DNA of 64,000 nucleotides, from the NCBI RefSeq assembly GCF_042685745.1, contig NZ_JBHUNT010000001.1, forward strand, positions 4,898,001 to 4,962,000. The letters run 5' to 3'. Both the position numbers and the translations under genes were made by a program. This document shows positions 26,365-34,286 of this stretch, piece after piece (position 1 is the stretch's first letter; each line of letters starts with the position of its first letter). The stretch is from Prauserella_A oleivorans. GTDB taxonomy: Bacteria; Actinomycetota; Actinomycetes; Mycobacteriales; Pseudonocardiaceae. The notes beneath the pieces are model-generated. The model was not told the origin of the DNA, did no database searches, and was given only the letters and a program-made list of their open reading frames with translations.

Positions 26365-26859
26365 TCAGTGGTCGGCGGGCAGCAGCACGACGCCGTCGTC
26401 GTCGGCGTAGAGCTCATCGCCGGGATGGAACGTCACGCCGCCGAAGCCCACCGGTACGTCGACCGAGCCGGCTCCCGCCTTGCTGCTCTTGCGCGGGTTC
26501 GTGCCGAGCGCCTTGATTCCCAGCGGGAGGCCGGCGAGCACGGCACTGTCGCGGACGGCTCCGTTGATGACCAGCCCGGCCCAGCCGTTGTGCACGGCCG
26601 CACCCGCGATGAGGTCGCCGGTGAGCGCGGTGTGCAGCGAGCCGCCGCCGTCGACGACGAGCACACAGCCCTCCCCCGGCGAGTTGAGCAGCTGCTTGAC
26701 CAGGCCGTTGTCCTGGTAGCACGACACGGTGCGGACGCGCCCGGAGAAGGCGCGGTGCGCGCCGAACTGGCGGAACTGCGTGTCGCACACCCGCAGCGCG
26801 GCACCGTGCTTGTCGACGAGGTCGGCGGTACTGATCACGTCACTCACGTCGCACATCAT
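26365..26859 (-). CDS. RraA-family 4-hydroxy-4-methyl-2-oxoglutarate aldolase-like protein
   Basis: A 164-aa RraA-fold protein. The core GEGCVLVVDGGGSLHTALTGD and GWAGLVINGAVRDSAVL contain the Arg-Asp pair of the metal-dependent HMG/CHA aldolases; E. coli RraA, the RNase E inhibitor, lacks that Asp (it reads GAVRQ). I therefore favour an aldolase/oxaloacetate decarboxylase activity over RNase regulation. Start choice is between ATG 26859, ATG 26856 and GTG 26847; none has a good ribosome site. It is divergent from the membrane protein gene at 26983. Confidence 0.85.
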   Translation of the reverse strand: MMCDVSDVISTADLVDKHGAALRVCDTQFRQFGAHRAFSGRVRTVSCYQDNGLVKQLLNSPGEGCVLVVDGGGSLHTALTGDLIAGAAVHNGWAGLVINGAVRDSAVLAGLPLGIKALGTNPRKSSKAGAGSVDVPVGFGGVTFHPGDELYADDDGVVLLPADH

Positions 26860-26982
26860 GACCGCCGGGGCCCGCGAGGTCCATCGGGCGAAAGCAATGC
26901 CACAGCTCCCGCCCGCGCGGACCGGACCACCAGCCTGCGACCGGAGCGGTTGTCCCGGTGCCCTCGCGGGTAACCGAACGCC

Positions 26983-27516
26983 ATGTGGCCACGCGCGATG
27001 ATGCAGGGTGTGCTCGCCGGGCTGGCGGGTGCCGTGGCGATGACCGCGGTCGAGAAGGCCGAGCAGCGGTTCACCCGGCGCCCTGACTCCCACGTCCCCG
27101 CCCGCACGCTGGAACGCCTTCTCGGGCTGCCCGAACGTCCTACCCGCCAGCCGGTGTCGCTCAACCTCGCCATGCACCTCGGCCAGGGCGCGCTGCTGGG
27201 CGCGTTGCGCGGGGTGATGGCGACCGCGGGGTTGCGGGGCCCGTGGTCGTCGGCGATGTTCTGGGCCCTCCGGCTGACCAACGACCAGATCTTGGAGAAC
27301 GCCACCGGCACCGGCGCTCCGCCGTGGACGTGGCCGCGCGACGAACTGGTGGTCGACCTCGCCCACAAGGCCGTCTACGCCGGGGTCACCGGCCTCGTCG
27401 CCGACACGCTCGCCGCCCGCCACGGCCCCGGGCCCGGCCAGGTGCACGCGCGGCTCAGGCCGGGCCGGGTGCACGATGTCGGACCGCCGCCCCGCGAGAT
27501 CTCCCGGAGCCGCTGA
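26983..27516 (+). CDS. Hypothetical membrane-associated protein
   Basis: A 177-aa protein with two or three weakly hydrophobic segments (GVLAGLAGAVAMTAVEKAE near the start; MHLGQGALLGALRGVMATAG; KAVYAGVTGLVADTL) and a basic, proline-rich tail. The overall layout recalls DUF1440/YagU-type small membrane proteins, but I cannot confirm the family. Its stop overlaps the ATG of the metallo-beta-lactamase-fold gene by one base, so the two are co-expressed. Confidence 0.72.
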   Translation: MWPRAMMQGVLAGLAGAVAMTAVEKAEQRFTRRPDSHVPARTLERLLGLPERPTRQPVSLNLAMHLGQGALLGALRGVMATAGLRGPWSSAMFWALRLTNDQILENATGTGAPPWTWPRDELVVDLAHKAVYAGVTGLVADTLAARHGPGPGQVHARLRPGRVHDVGPPPREISRSR

Positions 27517-28340
27517 TGTTTCCGAGCCAGGACTCACTGACGTTCGTCGGTACGGCGACCACACTCGTGCGGCTGGGCCCGTTCAGCCTGCTCACCGACC
27601 CCAACTTCCTGCACCGCGGCCAATGGTCGTACTTCGGGCAGGGACTCGCCTCCCGGCGCCGCACCGAGCCCGCCGCCCAGCCGGCCGACCTGCCGCCGCT
27701 GGACGCCGTGGTGCTCTCCCACCTGCACGGAGACCACTTCGACCGCATAGCCCGCCGCAAGCTCGCGCCGGACCTGCCGATCGTCACCACGGGCCACGCC
27801 GCCAAATGGCTGAGCAAGCGGGGTTTCCGGGAACCGGTCGCGCTGTCCACCTGGTCGCAGCACACCTTGGCCGCCCGCGGCGCCACGCTGACGATCACCG
27901 CCGTGCCCGCCCGGCACTCCACCGGCCTGCTGGGCAAGGTGCTGCCGCCGGTGATGGGCAGCGTGTGGGAATACATCGCCGCGCCGGGCGCGCGGCCGCT
28001 GCGGATCTACGTCAGCGGCGACACGATCCTGCACGACGAACTGCGCGAGATCGGGGAACGCTTCCCCGAGCTCGATCTCGCCGTGCTGCACCTGGGCGGG
28101 ACGCGCGTGCTCGGCGCGCTGGTCTCGATGGACGACCGGCAGGGCGGCGCGCTGCTCGAGCTGCTCGATCCGGCACACGCGGTGCCCGTGCACTTCGACG
28201 ACTACCGCAACTTCACCTCGCCGGTGTCGAACTTCCTCGTCGAGGCGGCGCGGCGGCACCCGGCGACGCGGATCCGGCTGCTGCGGCGTGGCGAGAGCCT
28301 GCCGCTCACCGAACTCGCCCGCACCGCCGAGACGCCGTAG
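27516..28340 (+). CDS. Metallo-beta-lactamase-fold hydrolase (UlaG/NAPE-PLD-like)
   Basis: A 274-aa MBL-fold protein. The metal site HxHxDH is present as SHLHGDHFD (about residue 67), with further ligands in PARHST, YVSGDT and VPVHFDDY. The set resembles UlaG and NAPE-phospholipase D-like hydrolases that act on phosphodiester or lactone bonds. It is coupled to the upstream membrane protein gene. A long stem-loop immediately downstream ends the unit. Substrate unknown; membrane lipid chemistry is possible given the desaturase genes nearby. Confidence 0.88.
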   Translation: MFPSQDSLTFVGTATTLVRLGPFSLLTDPNFLHRGQWSYFGQGLASRRRTEPAAQPADLPPLDAVVLSHLHGDHFDRIARRKLAPDLPIVTTGHAAKWLSKRGFREPVALSTWSQHTLAARGATLTITAVPARHSTGLLGKVLPPVMGSVWEYIAAPGARPLRIYVSGDTILHDELREIGERFPELDLAVLHLGGTRVLGALVSMDDRQGGALLELLDPAHAVPVHFDDYRNFTSPVSNFLVEAARRHPATRIRLLRRGESLPLTELARTAETP

Positions 28341-28348
28341 AGAGCCGC

Positions 28349-28385
28349 ATGTGGACGGTCGCGGGAGGCTGATGACCGTCCACAT
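28349..28385. terminator. Bidirectional stem-loop between convergent genes
   Basis: Perfect 12-bp inverted repeat ATGTGGACGGTC (28349-28360) / GACCGTCCACAT (28374-28385) with a 13-base loop, between the convergent MBL-fold gene and the small gene at 28401. Confidence 0.7.
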
Positions 28386-28400
28386 CGCACTGGCTCGCGG

Positions 28401-28598
28401 TCAGGGCGTGGTGTCGTCCTCCTGCGCGCGCTTCGACGCCTCGCGCATCTCGATGAGCTCGGTCAGCCAGTCGCCGGTCTCCTTGGCGATGTCGCGGACC
28501 GCGCCCGTCACGATGGTCGCGATGTTGCCGACGTGCGTGGCCGCCGTCTCCGTGAGCACCTGCACAGTGTCCTTGCCGCTTTCGAACCGACCCACCAT
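28401..28598 (-). CDS. 65-aa hypothetical protein downstream of the desaturase
   Basis: A short amphipathic, mostly helical protein (MVGRFESGKDTVQVLTE, then VGNIATIVTGAVRDIAKETGD) with no predicted membrane span. It follows the desaturase stop by 11 bases on the same strand and probably belongs to that operon. Similar helical mini-proteins occur beside lipid and envelope genes in actinomycetes; no function can be assigned. Confidence 0.7.
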   Translation of the reverse strand: MVGRFESGKDTVQVLTETAATHVGNIATIVTGAVRDIAKETGDWLTELIEMREASKRAQEDDTTP

Positions 28599-28609
28599 GT
28601 CGCTGATCC

Positions 28610-29728
28610 CTACGCCGCCTGAAGGTTCCGGTCGCGTTCGAGGGTAGCCGGTGCCGGCGTGGAGTCACCGCTGCCGGGCAGGGCGAACTTGACGATCTTC
28701 TTCGCCACCGACCAGAGCTGCTTGCGCAGCGGTCCGGTGTGGTACGGCAGCCCGTACTTCTCGCAGATGGCCCGTACCTCCCCCGCGATCTGCGGGTAGC
28801 GGCGCGCGGGAATGTCCGGGAACAGGTGATGCTCGATCTGGTGGGAGAGGTTGCCCGACAGGATGTGGAACAGCTTCCCGCCGGTGATGTTGGCCGAGCC
28901 GAGGATCTGCCGCAGGTACCACTGACCCCGGGTCTCGTTCTCGGTCTCCTCCTCGGTGAAGCTCTCGACGTCCGCCGGGAAATGCCCACAGAAGATGATC
29001 GAGAACGCCCAGAGGTTGCGCACCAGGTTCGCCGTGGCGTTACCCGCGAGCGTCAGCGGCGCGAGCGGGCCGGTCAGCAGCGGGAACAGAACGTAGTCCT
29101 TGCCGATCTGCCGCGAGGCCTTGCGCACGATCCGCCGCCGGACGTCGGCGAACTCGGACCACGTGCGTTCGCCCTTGACCAGGCGGTCGACCTCGAGGTC
29201 GTGCAACATCACGCCCCACTGGAACAGCAGGGCCAGCAGCGTCGCGTAGACCGGGTTGCCGAGGTAGTACGGATGCCACTTCTGCGCGGGGTCGATGCGC
29301 AGGATGCCGTAGCCGACATCGCGATCCTTGTCGACGATGTTGGTGTAGGTGTGATGGATGTAGTTGTGGGAGTGCCGCCAGTTCTCCGACGGCGCCACGG
29401 TGTCCCACTCGAACCGCTGCGAGCTCAGCGCGGGATCACGGGTCCAGTCGTACTGGCCGTGCATCACGTTGTGCCCGATCTCCATGTTGTCGAGGACCTT
29501 CGACAACGACAGCGCACCGACGCCCGCGAGCCACGCGGGCGGGAAGAAGCCGGCGAACAGCAGCGCGCGACCGGTGATCTCGAGTCCGCGCTGGGTCTTG
29601 ATGATGTTCTGGATGTAGTCGACGTCGGCCTGGCCGAGGTCAGCGACGATCCGTTTGCGCAGGTCGTCGAGCTCGCGGCCGAATTCCTCGACCTGCTCGG
29701 GGGTCAGTCGGTCCTGTAGTCCGGTCAT
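28610..29728 (-). CDS. Membrane fatty-acid desaturase (DesA3-like, acyl-CoA delta-9 type)
   Basis: A 372-aa integral-membrane diiron desaturase. The three histidine boxes are visible: GHNVMHGQYDW, HNYIHHTYTN and HQIEHHLFPDIP, with hydrophobic pairs around them (LLFAGFFPPAWLAGVGAL; YATLLALLFQWGVM). It is preceded by nine bases by a ferredoxin/NADPH reductase, the same pairing as Mycobacterium tuberculosis DesA3 (Rv3229c) with Rv3230c, where the reductase supplies electrons. Expected product is oleoyl-type unsaturated acyl chains. The operon should be under the divergent DesT-like TetR. Confidence 0.93.
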   Translation of the reverse strand: MTGLQDRLTPEQVEEFGRELDDLRKRIVADLGQADVDYIQNIIKTQRGLEITGRALLFAGFFPPAWLAGVGALSLSKVLDNMEIGHNVMHGQYDWTRDPALSSQRFEWDTVAPSENWRHSHNYIHHTYTNIVDKDRDVGYGILRIDPAQKWHPYYLGNPVYATLLALLFQWGVMLHDLEVDRLVKGERTWSEFADVRRRIVRKASRQIGKDYVLFPLLTGPLAPLTLAGNATANLVRNLWAFSIIFCGHFPADVESFTEEETENETRGQWYLRQILGSANITGGKLFHILSGNLSHQIEHHLFPDIPARRYPQIAGEVRAICEKYGLPYHTGPLRKQLWSVAKKIVKFALPGSGDSTPAPATLERDRNLQAA

Positions 29729-29737
29729 GGCTGGCTC

Positions 29738-30811
29738 CTAACAGTCGATCTCGACGTCCCCGACCGGGACGGAGATGCAGAGTTGGATTTCCTCGTCGTC
29801 GTCACCGGAGGTCTCGCCCGTCGCTGCGTTGCGCACCGTGCCCTTGGTCTTGAGCTGGGTACACGAGAAGCAGATGCCCATGCGGCAGCCGTGCTCGGGC
29901 GTCAGGCCCGCGGCCTCGGCCTGCTCCAGCAGCGGCCTGCCGGTGTTGGCCACCTCCGTGGCGCTGCGGGTGAACCGGATCCGCCCCGTGGCGTCCCCGG
30001 CCTCGGTGGCGATGGCGGGCGGCGTGAACTCCTCGGTGAGCAGCCGTTCACTCAATCCGTGCTGGGCGTAGGTGGCGCGCACGGATTCCATGAGAGCGGG
30101 CGGCCCGCACAGGTAGGTCCGCGCCTCCCGGAACCACGGCGCCGCATGCTCCAGGTGTTCCTGGCGGAAATGCCCGGCCAGCTCCGCACCCTCGTCCCTG
30201 GTGTGCGCGAGGACGATCCGCACACCCCGGCGGCGCCCGAGTTCGACCAGCTCGGCGCCGTACGTCACGTCGGCGGCGCTGCGCGCGTAGTGCAGGAACG
30301 CGACCTCGCCGGTGTAGCCCTCGTCGGCGAGCGTGCGCAGCATCGACAGCACCGGCGTGATGCCGCTGCCGCCACTGATGAGCACGATGCGGTGCGGCCG
30401 ATCCTCGGGGAGCGTGAATGTGCCGTCCGCCGCGGAGAGACCCAGCACCATGCCCGGACGCGCATGGTCGTGCAGGTAGCGGGACACCAGCCCGTTCGGG
30501 TCCGCCTTGATGGTGAACTCCAGCTCCCCCGGCCGGTGCTGGGAGCAGGCCGGTGAGTAGCAGCGGGTGCGGCGCACGCCGTCGATGCCCACGGTGACGC
30601 GCACGAACTGCCCGGCCGTGAAACCCCGCCACGCCCGGCTGGTCCGCACCGTGAGGGTCACGGTGCAGGCGGTCTGCCTGCGCACCGCGGTGACCTCTCC
30701 GCGCAGGTCCCGGCGCACGAGCATCGGGTCGATCAGCTCGAGGTAGCGGTCCATGCCGTGCGGGGTGAGCAGCGACTCCGCCAGCACACCCAGTGCGGCG
30801 AGCTTGCCCAT
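29738..30811 (-). CDS. Ferredoxin-NADPH reductase partner of the desaturase (Rv3230c-like)
   Basis: A 357-aa flavoprotein in the order FAD domain (RCYSPACSQ, about residue 85), NAD(P) domain (LISGGSGITPVLSML, about 150) and C-terminal plant-type [2Fe-2S] ferredoxin with CRMGICFSC and a fourth Cys in IQLCISVP. It passes electrons from NADPH to the neighbouring desaturase. ATG 30811 (MGKLAALG) is preceded by GGGAGG; an upstream in-frame start at 30847 would overlap the operator and is rejected. Confidence 0.92.
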   Translation of the reverse strand: MGKLAALGVLAESLLTPHGMDRYLELIDPMLVRRDLRGEVTAVRRQTACTVTLTVRTSRAWRGFTAGQFVRVTVGIDGVRRTRCYSPACSQHRPGELEFTIKADPNGLVSRYLHDHARPGMVLGLSAADGTFTLPEDRPHRIVLISGGSGITPVLSMLRTLADEGYTGEVAFLHYARSAADVTYGAELVELGRRRGVRIVLAHTRDEGAELAGHFRQEHLEHAAPWFREARTYLCGPPALMESVRATYAQHGLSERLLTEEFTPPAIATEAGDATGRIRFTRSATEVANTGRPLLEQAEAAGLTPEHGCRMGICFSCTQLKTKGTVRNAATGETSGDDDEEIQLCISVPVGDVEIDC

Positions 30812-30826
30812 CACACCTCCCGGTTC

Positions 30827-30844
30827 AGTGAACGCTTGTACACT
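30827..30844. promoter_or_regulatory. DesT-like operator in the desaturase divergent promoter
   Basis: AGTGAACGCTTGTACACT is an 18-bp dyad with one mismatch per arm (AGTGAAC / GTACACT). It resembles the TGAAC-N4-GTTCA operator of Pseudomonas DesT, which senses the ratio of unsaturated to saturated acyl-CoA. It lies 15 bases upstream of the reductase start and about 75 bases before the divergent TetR start. Confidence 0.65.
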
Positions 30845-30918
30845 CAATGGTGGGCGGTGTCCGCGAGACCCGCAATGTGAACTGGGCTACACAGAGAACG
30901 GACGTAGGCTTGACCGCC

Positions 30919-31554
30919 ATGACGGCTGCATCGGGAACCCGGCACGAGCGCAAGGAGCGCACCCGGCGTGCCCTGCTCGACGCGGCACTGCGGTTGCTCG
31001 CCGACCGGGGCTTTGCGGGACTCAGCCTGCGGGAGGTGACCAAGCAGGCGGGCGTGGTGCCCACCGCGTTCTACCGGCATTTCGCGTCGATGGACGACCT
31101 CGGCGTCGCGCTCGTCGAGGAGTCGATGCGCACGCTGCGGACCATGATCCGGCAGGCTCGCAGCGCCCCGGACACCTCGACCGGCATGATCCGCACGTCC
31201 GTGCGCACCCTGGTGGAGCATGTGCGTGCCCACGAGGATCACTTCTGGTTCCTGGTGCGCGAACGCTACGGCGGTACCGGCGCGGTCCGGCAGACGATCG
31301 GCGTCGAGCTCCGGCTGTTGTCCAGCGAGCTCGCCGTCGACCTCGCACGGTTCGACGGCCTGCGAACCTGGACCACCGAGGACCTGCACATGATGGCCGA
31401 CCTGATCGTGTCGGCCATGCTCGCCACGGTGGTCGACCTGCTGGAGGCGCGGCCGCGCGACCCGGACACCGACGCCCGCATCGTGCGCACGGCGGAGAAG
31501 AAGCTCCGGCTCATCCTGCTCGGCGTGCCGAACTGGCGCAGCACGGAGGATTAG
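30919..31554 (+). CDS. DesT/FabR-like TetR-family regulator of fatty-acid desaturation
   Basis: A 211-aa TetR protein with HTH at about residues 10-57 (RRALLDAALRLLADRGFAGL, LREVTKQAGVVPTAFYRHF) and a C-terminal domain with the FWFLVRERYGG segment seen in DesT/FabR relatives. It is divergent from the desaturase/reductase operon across a DesT-like operator. The likely role is to repress the desaturase when unsaturated acyl-CoA is plentiful. Its stop is followed after 21 bases by the first block of the 21-bp minisatellite. Confidence 0.9.
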   Translation: MTAASGTRHERKERTRRALLDAALRLLADRGFAGLSLREVTKQAGVVPTAFYRHFASMDDLGVALVEESMRTLRTMIRQARSAPDTSTGMIRTSVRTLVEHVRAHEDHFWFLVRERYGGTGAVRQTIGVELRLLSSELAVDLARFDGLRTWTTEDLHMMADLIVSAMLATVVDLLEARPRDPDTDARIVRTAEKKLRLILLGVPNWRSTED

Positions 31555-31575
31555 GGCCGGGGGTTCGGGGTCGCC

Positions 31576-31680
31576 GTGTGGGCCGTTCCCGTCGCCGTGT
31601 GGGCCGTTCCCGTCGCCGCGTGGGCCGTCCCCGTCGCCGCGTGGGCCGTTCCCGTCGCCGTGTGGGCCGCTCGCGTCGCC
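31576..31680 (+). repeat. Five 21-bp minisatellite units
   Basis: Five contiguous, perfectly phased units (31576, 31597, 31618, 31639, 31660). Consensus is G(T/C)GTGGGCCGTTCCC followed by GTCGCC; the first two are identical. The block begins 21 bases after the TetR stop and reads in the same direction as that gene. No spacers separate units, so it is not a CRISPR. Confidence 0.9.
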
Positions 31681-31693
31681 CTGGTCGGCTGGC

Positions 31694-31764
31694 GCGGTAG
31701 CTGCCGCACGAGCCGACGGGCCCGGTAGAGGGCTCTGCGAGCGCCGGCCGCCCAGGTTGGCGTG
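31694..31764 (+). repeat. Diverged direct duplication, copy 1
   Basis: The stretch GCGGTAGCTGCCGCA...GCGAGCGCCGGCC...GGTTGGCGTG is repeated at 32055-32124 with an offset of 360-361 bp. Similarity continues to the right into the following 21-bp units (GCTCGCG.AGCCGTGTC in both), so the duplicated block is longer than this core. Confidence 0.7.
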
Positions 31765-31779
31765 TGCCCCTCCAGTTGC

Positions 31780-31947
31780 CCTGTCTGTGCTCGCGTAGCC
31801 GTGTCTGCCGATTTCGTCGTCGTGTCGGCCGTCCGCGTCGCCGTGTCTGCGCTATGCGTAGCCGTGTCAGCCGTTCCCGTCGCCGTGTCTGCTGCGTCCG
31901 TCACCCTGTCGCACGTTCAAGTCACCCGTCGGCCGCTCCGGTCGTCA
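31780..31947 (+). repeat. Eight diverged 21-bp minisatellite units
   Basis: Units start at 31780, 31801, 31822, 31843, 31864, 31885, 31906 and 31927. Most begin GTGTC(T/G/A)GC and end GTCGCC, GTAGCC or GTCACC; the middle six bases vary. Substitutions concentrate at unit positions 6, 9 and 18, every one a multiple of three. Same family and orientation as 31576-31680 and 61783-61887. Confidence 0.8.
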
Positions 31948-32054
31948 GGTCCCCCAGCGCGATGTCGGGCAGTCGGCGCAGCTGGTGCTTCTGTCGACTT
32001 GTCGGCGGGTCCGGTCGTCGCCAGTTGGTGCTTCGGGTCCCCGTGCCTGCCGGA

Positions 32055-32124
32055 GCGGTAGCTGCCGCAGGAGTCGACGTGCCCGCTGCAGCCTCGGCGA
32101 GCGCCGGCCACCCCGGTTGGCGTG
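32055..32124 (+). repeat. Diverged direct duplication, copy 2
   Basis: Partner of 31694-31764. Shared blocks are GCGGTAGCTGCCGCA, GCGAGCGCCGGCC and GGTTGGCGTG. To the right follow GAGTTGC and GCTCGCGGAGCCGTGTC, paralleling the right flank of copy 1, and then two more decayed 21-bp units to about 32200. Confidence 0.7.
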
Positions 32125-32530
32125 CCGATCGAGTTGCTGCGTCTCCGCTCGCGGAGCCGTGTCGTGCCGTTCCGCAGTTCGCGGAGCCGTGTGGCGCTGT
32201 CCGCATCGCCAGCCCGGATTTTGCCTGTGTCCACCGTGCGCATTTTCGTCCGTCGGTGCGTGCATTTCTGCTGGCGGAAATATACCTGTGGCCGCGAGTG
32301 GACCATTCGCAGCATTACCCTGACCTTCTTCACATTGGCTGACAGGTCTTGTGGTTGCCGGAGTTGCGTGGGGGTTGGGTTTCAAGCACGCCTTCGGCGC
32401 GCCGTGGGAAACTGCCGCTCCACACACCACCTCTCATTGTCTGATCGCTGGCGGCAGTTCCCCACGGAACGGGCATCGTGGTCACGTTCCGTTGTTTTTC
32501 GGTTCACTCATATGATTCGGTATTTCCCGG

Positions 32531-32544
32531 TAGAATCGTGGGCA
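32531..32544 (+). promoter_or_regulatory. -10 element giving a probable leaderless HNH transcript
   Basis: TAGAAT at 32531-32536 lies seven bases before ATG 32544 and no ribosome site precedes that ATG, so transcription probably begins at or next to the start codon. A -35 hexamer is not clear. Confidence 0.45.
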
Positions 32545-33647
32545 TGGGGGAAAGTTCTCTTGATGACGTCGTTCGACTGGAGCGGGAGATCGCTCGGCTG
32601 CAGGCGTCGCAGGTTCGGGCTTTGGCGGAATATTCGGCGTCGCGGGACGATGCTGCCGATGTGGCGTCGGAAGTGGCGCTGGCGTTGGCGATTTCGGAGA
32701 ATGCGGCGCGAATCAAAATAGGGTTGGCCCGGGATTTGGTGACCCGGCTTCCGGAAACCTTGGGTGCGTTGTCGCGGGGCGAGATCGATCTGTACAAAGC
32801 CTCGAAAATCTCGGAACCGACAGCGGTCTTGTCTGATCCGCGGGCGCGCGAGGTGGATGCGCTGGTCTCCGGGCGGTTGGTGGGGCGGGATGCCTCGTCG
32901 ATTCGGCGAATGGTGAACCGTGCGGTGCAGAAGGTGGATCCGGAGGGTGCCGCGGCGCGGGCGGAGGCGCGGCGGCGGGAACGGCGGGTGGAGTTGCGGC
33001 ACGGCGACGACGCGATGGCCACGCTGACCGCCGAGCTGCCTGCCGAGGTGGCCTCGGCGGCGTATGCGCGGATCGATCGGTGTGCCCGGGCGCTGCGGAA
33101 GGCGGGTGGTGAGCGGACGATGGATCAGCTGCGGGCGGATGTGTTCGCCGATCTCCTGCTCGGTCAGGACTCGGGCGGTGGCTCACCGAAGGCGGAAATC
33201 TTCATCCACATCGACCTCGCCTCGCTGGTCGGCCTGTCGACCAACCCGTCCGAGCTCGCGGGGCACGGCCCGCTGCCCGCCTCGATCGCGCGGGCGATCG
33301 CGTTCGACCCCAACTCCACCTGGCGACGGATCGTCACCGACCCGCAGACGGGTGCGCCTGTCGATGTCGGCCGCACCCGCTACCGGCCGCCCGCCGTCAC
33401 CGCCGACCACGTCAAGATCCGCGACCGCGAATGCCGGTTCCCCACCTGCCACCGCCCGGCGCACTACAGCGACCTCGACCACGTCATCCCCCGCCAGCGT
33501 TCCGGCGAGACCAACACCGCCAACCTCATCGGGCTGTGCCGACGTCACCACCGCACCAAACACACCCCCGGCTGGCGATTCCACCTCACCGACACCGGCC
33601 AACTCCACATCACCACCCCCGCCGGCCACACCTACCGAACGCCGTGA
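32544..33647 (+). CDS. 13E12-repeat family protein with C-terminal HNH endonuclease domain
   Basis: A 367-aa protein of the actinobacterial 13E12/DUF222 family. The N-terminal two thirds is helical and charged (DUF222). The C-terminal HNH domain carries CRFPTCHRPAHYSDLDHVIP, then NLIGLCRRHHRTKH, giving two Cys pairs for structural zinc and the catalytic DH...H...H set. The family is multicopy, often inserted among repeats, with unproved role. Start ATG 32544 (MGESSLDD) is supported by the adjacent -10 element. A fragment almost identical to its C-terminus lies at 55516-55608. Confidence 0.9.
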   Translation: MGESSLDDVVRLEREIARLQASQVRALAEYSASRDDAADVASEVALALAISENAARIKIGLARDLVTRLPETLGALSRGEIDLYKASKISEPTAVLSDPRAREVDALVSGRLVGRDASSIRRMVNRAVQKVDPEGAAARAEARRRERRVELRHGDDAMATLTAELPAEVASAAYARIDRCARALRKAGGERTMDQLRADVFADLLLGQDSGGGSPKAEIFIHIDLASLVGLSTNPSELAGHGPLPASIARAIAFDPNSTWRRIVTDPQTGAPVDVGRTRYRPPAVTADHVKIRDRECRFPTCHRPAHYSDLDHVIPRQRSGETNTANLIGLCRRHHRTKHTPGWRFHLTDTGQLHITTPAGHTYRTP

Positions 33648-34286
33648 CAGCCGCCGACGCTCGGCTCGAAGTGACTCTTATGGATGGACGACCGAGTAGC
33701 GCTCATCGGCGACCGTGGCAGGAGCCGCGGAATGCGGGCCCAGTGGCGCTGCGTTCGTGGCCTACCTCCACAGCGGCGCATCGGTCGTACCACGCCCCGG
33801 CACGGCGGGCCAGCGGCGGCCGCTGCGGCCGGCCCGGTAGCCTCGCCCGGGGCCAGCCTCGCCCGGGCCGCACCTGCCGGTCCCCGCGGAGGCCCGCGGC
33901 GGCCCACTGGGGAAGCCGCCGAACAACCCATAGGCCGCCGCTGCTCACCTGGCGCGCCCAACACCCAGCCCAAGCCCGGATCACCAGGTCATACCGAGGC
34001 CACCACCAGCCATCGGTCCCCACGCACTGGCGCCGACCACGCGTGGTGCGCCCAAGTCGTCAAGCGCGCGACCTGCACGGCCCCCCGTGCTCGGGAAGCT
34101 CGCGTGTTCGCGCATCACCCTGCCGCCATGGCGCCGAGTCGACCACCGACCCGGCGCCCGCACGGCTCCGATCCCTGCCGGACTGAAGTCACACCGGAAC
34201 ACCGTGACCGCACACCGCCCGATCGACCACCGACTCAGCGCCCGCGGCCACCACGTTCCGACGCTCGACGTACGCGTTCGAACCGC
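33648..34286. other. 639-bp intergenic region without a supported gene
   Basis: Between the HNH stop and the copA stop I find no reading frame with a ribosome site and family resemblance. There are two short direct repeats: CCTCGCCCGGG at 33841-33851 and 33857-33867, and TCGACCACCGAC...GCGCCCGC at about 34139 and 34223. The region may be decayed sequence next to a mobile-type HNH gene. Confidence 0.5.

Larger units (their letters stand above)
31555..32543. other. 989-bp repeat-rich intergenic region
   Basis: Between the TetR stop and the HNH start I see no supported gene. From 31576 to about 32200 the DNA consists largely of 21-bp units and a diverged duplication about 360 bp apart; open frames across it are by-products of the 3-fold period. 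From about 32205 to 32540 base composition becomes noticeably more AT-rich, ending in a TAGAAT -10 element for the HNH gene. Confidence 0.6.

Noticed and set aside
30847..31554. Earlier start for the DesT-like TetR at 30847
   Set aside because: It would begin only three bases after the operator and add 24 residues absent from the family; ATG 30919 fits the HTH start.
31551..31904. A 117-codon minus-strand frame with Ala-Asp-Thr-Ala-Thr heptads
   Set aside because: It is a by-product of the 21-bp repeat, which stays open in several frames on both strands; no ribosome site, and it overlaps the TetR stop.
31576..31947. CRISPR array
   Set aside because: The 21-bp units are contiguous without spacers and there are no cas genes nearby.
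33431..34186. A long plus-strand frame across the HNH end and the following intergenic DNA
   Set aside because: It overlaps the HNH gene in another frame, is Pro/Arg/His-rich and has no family resemblance.
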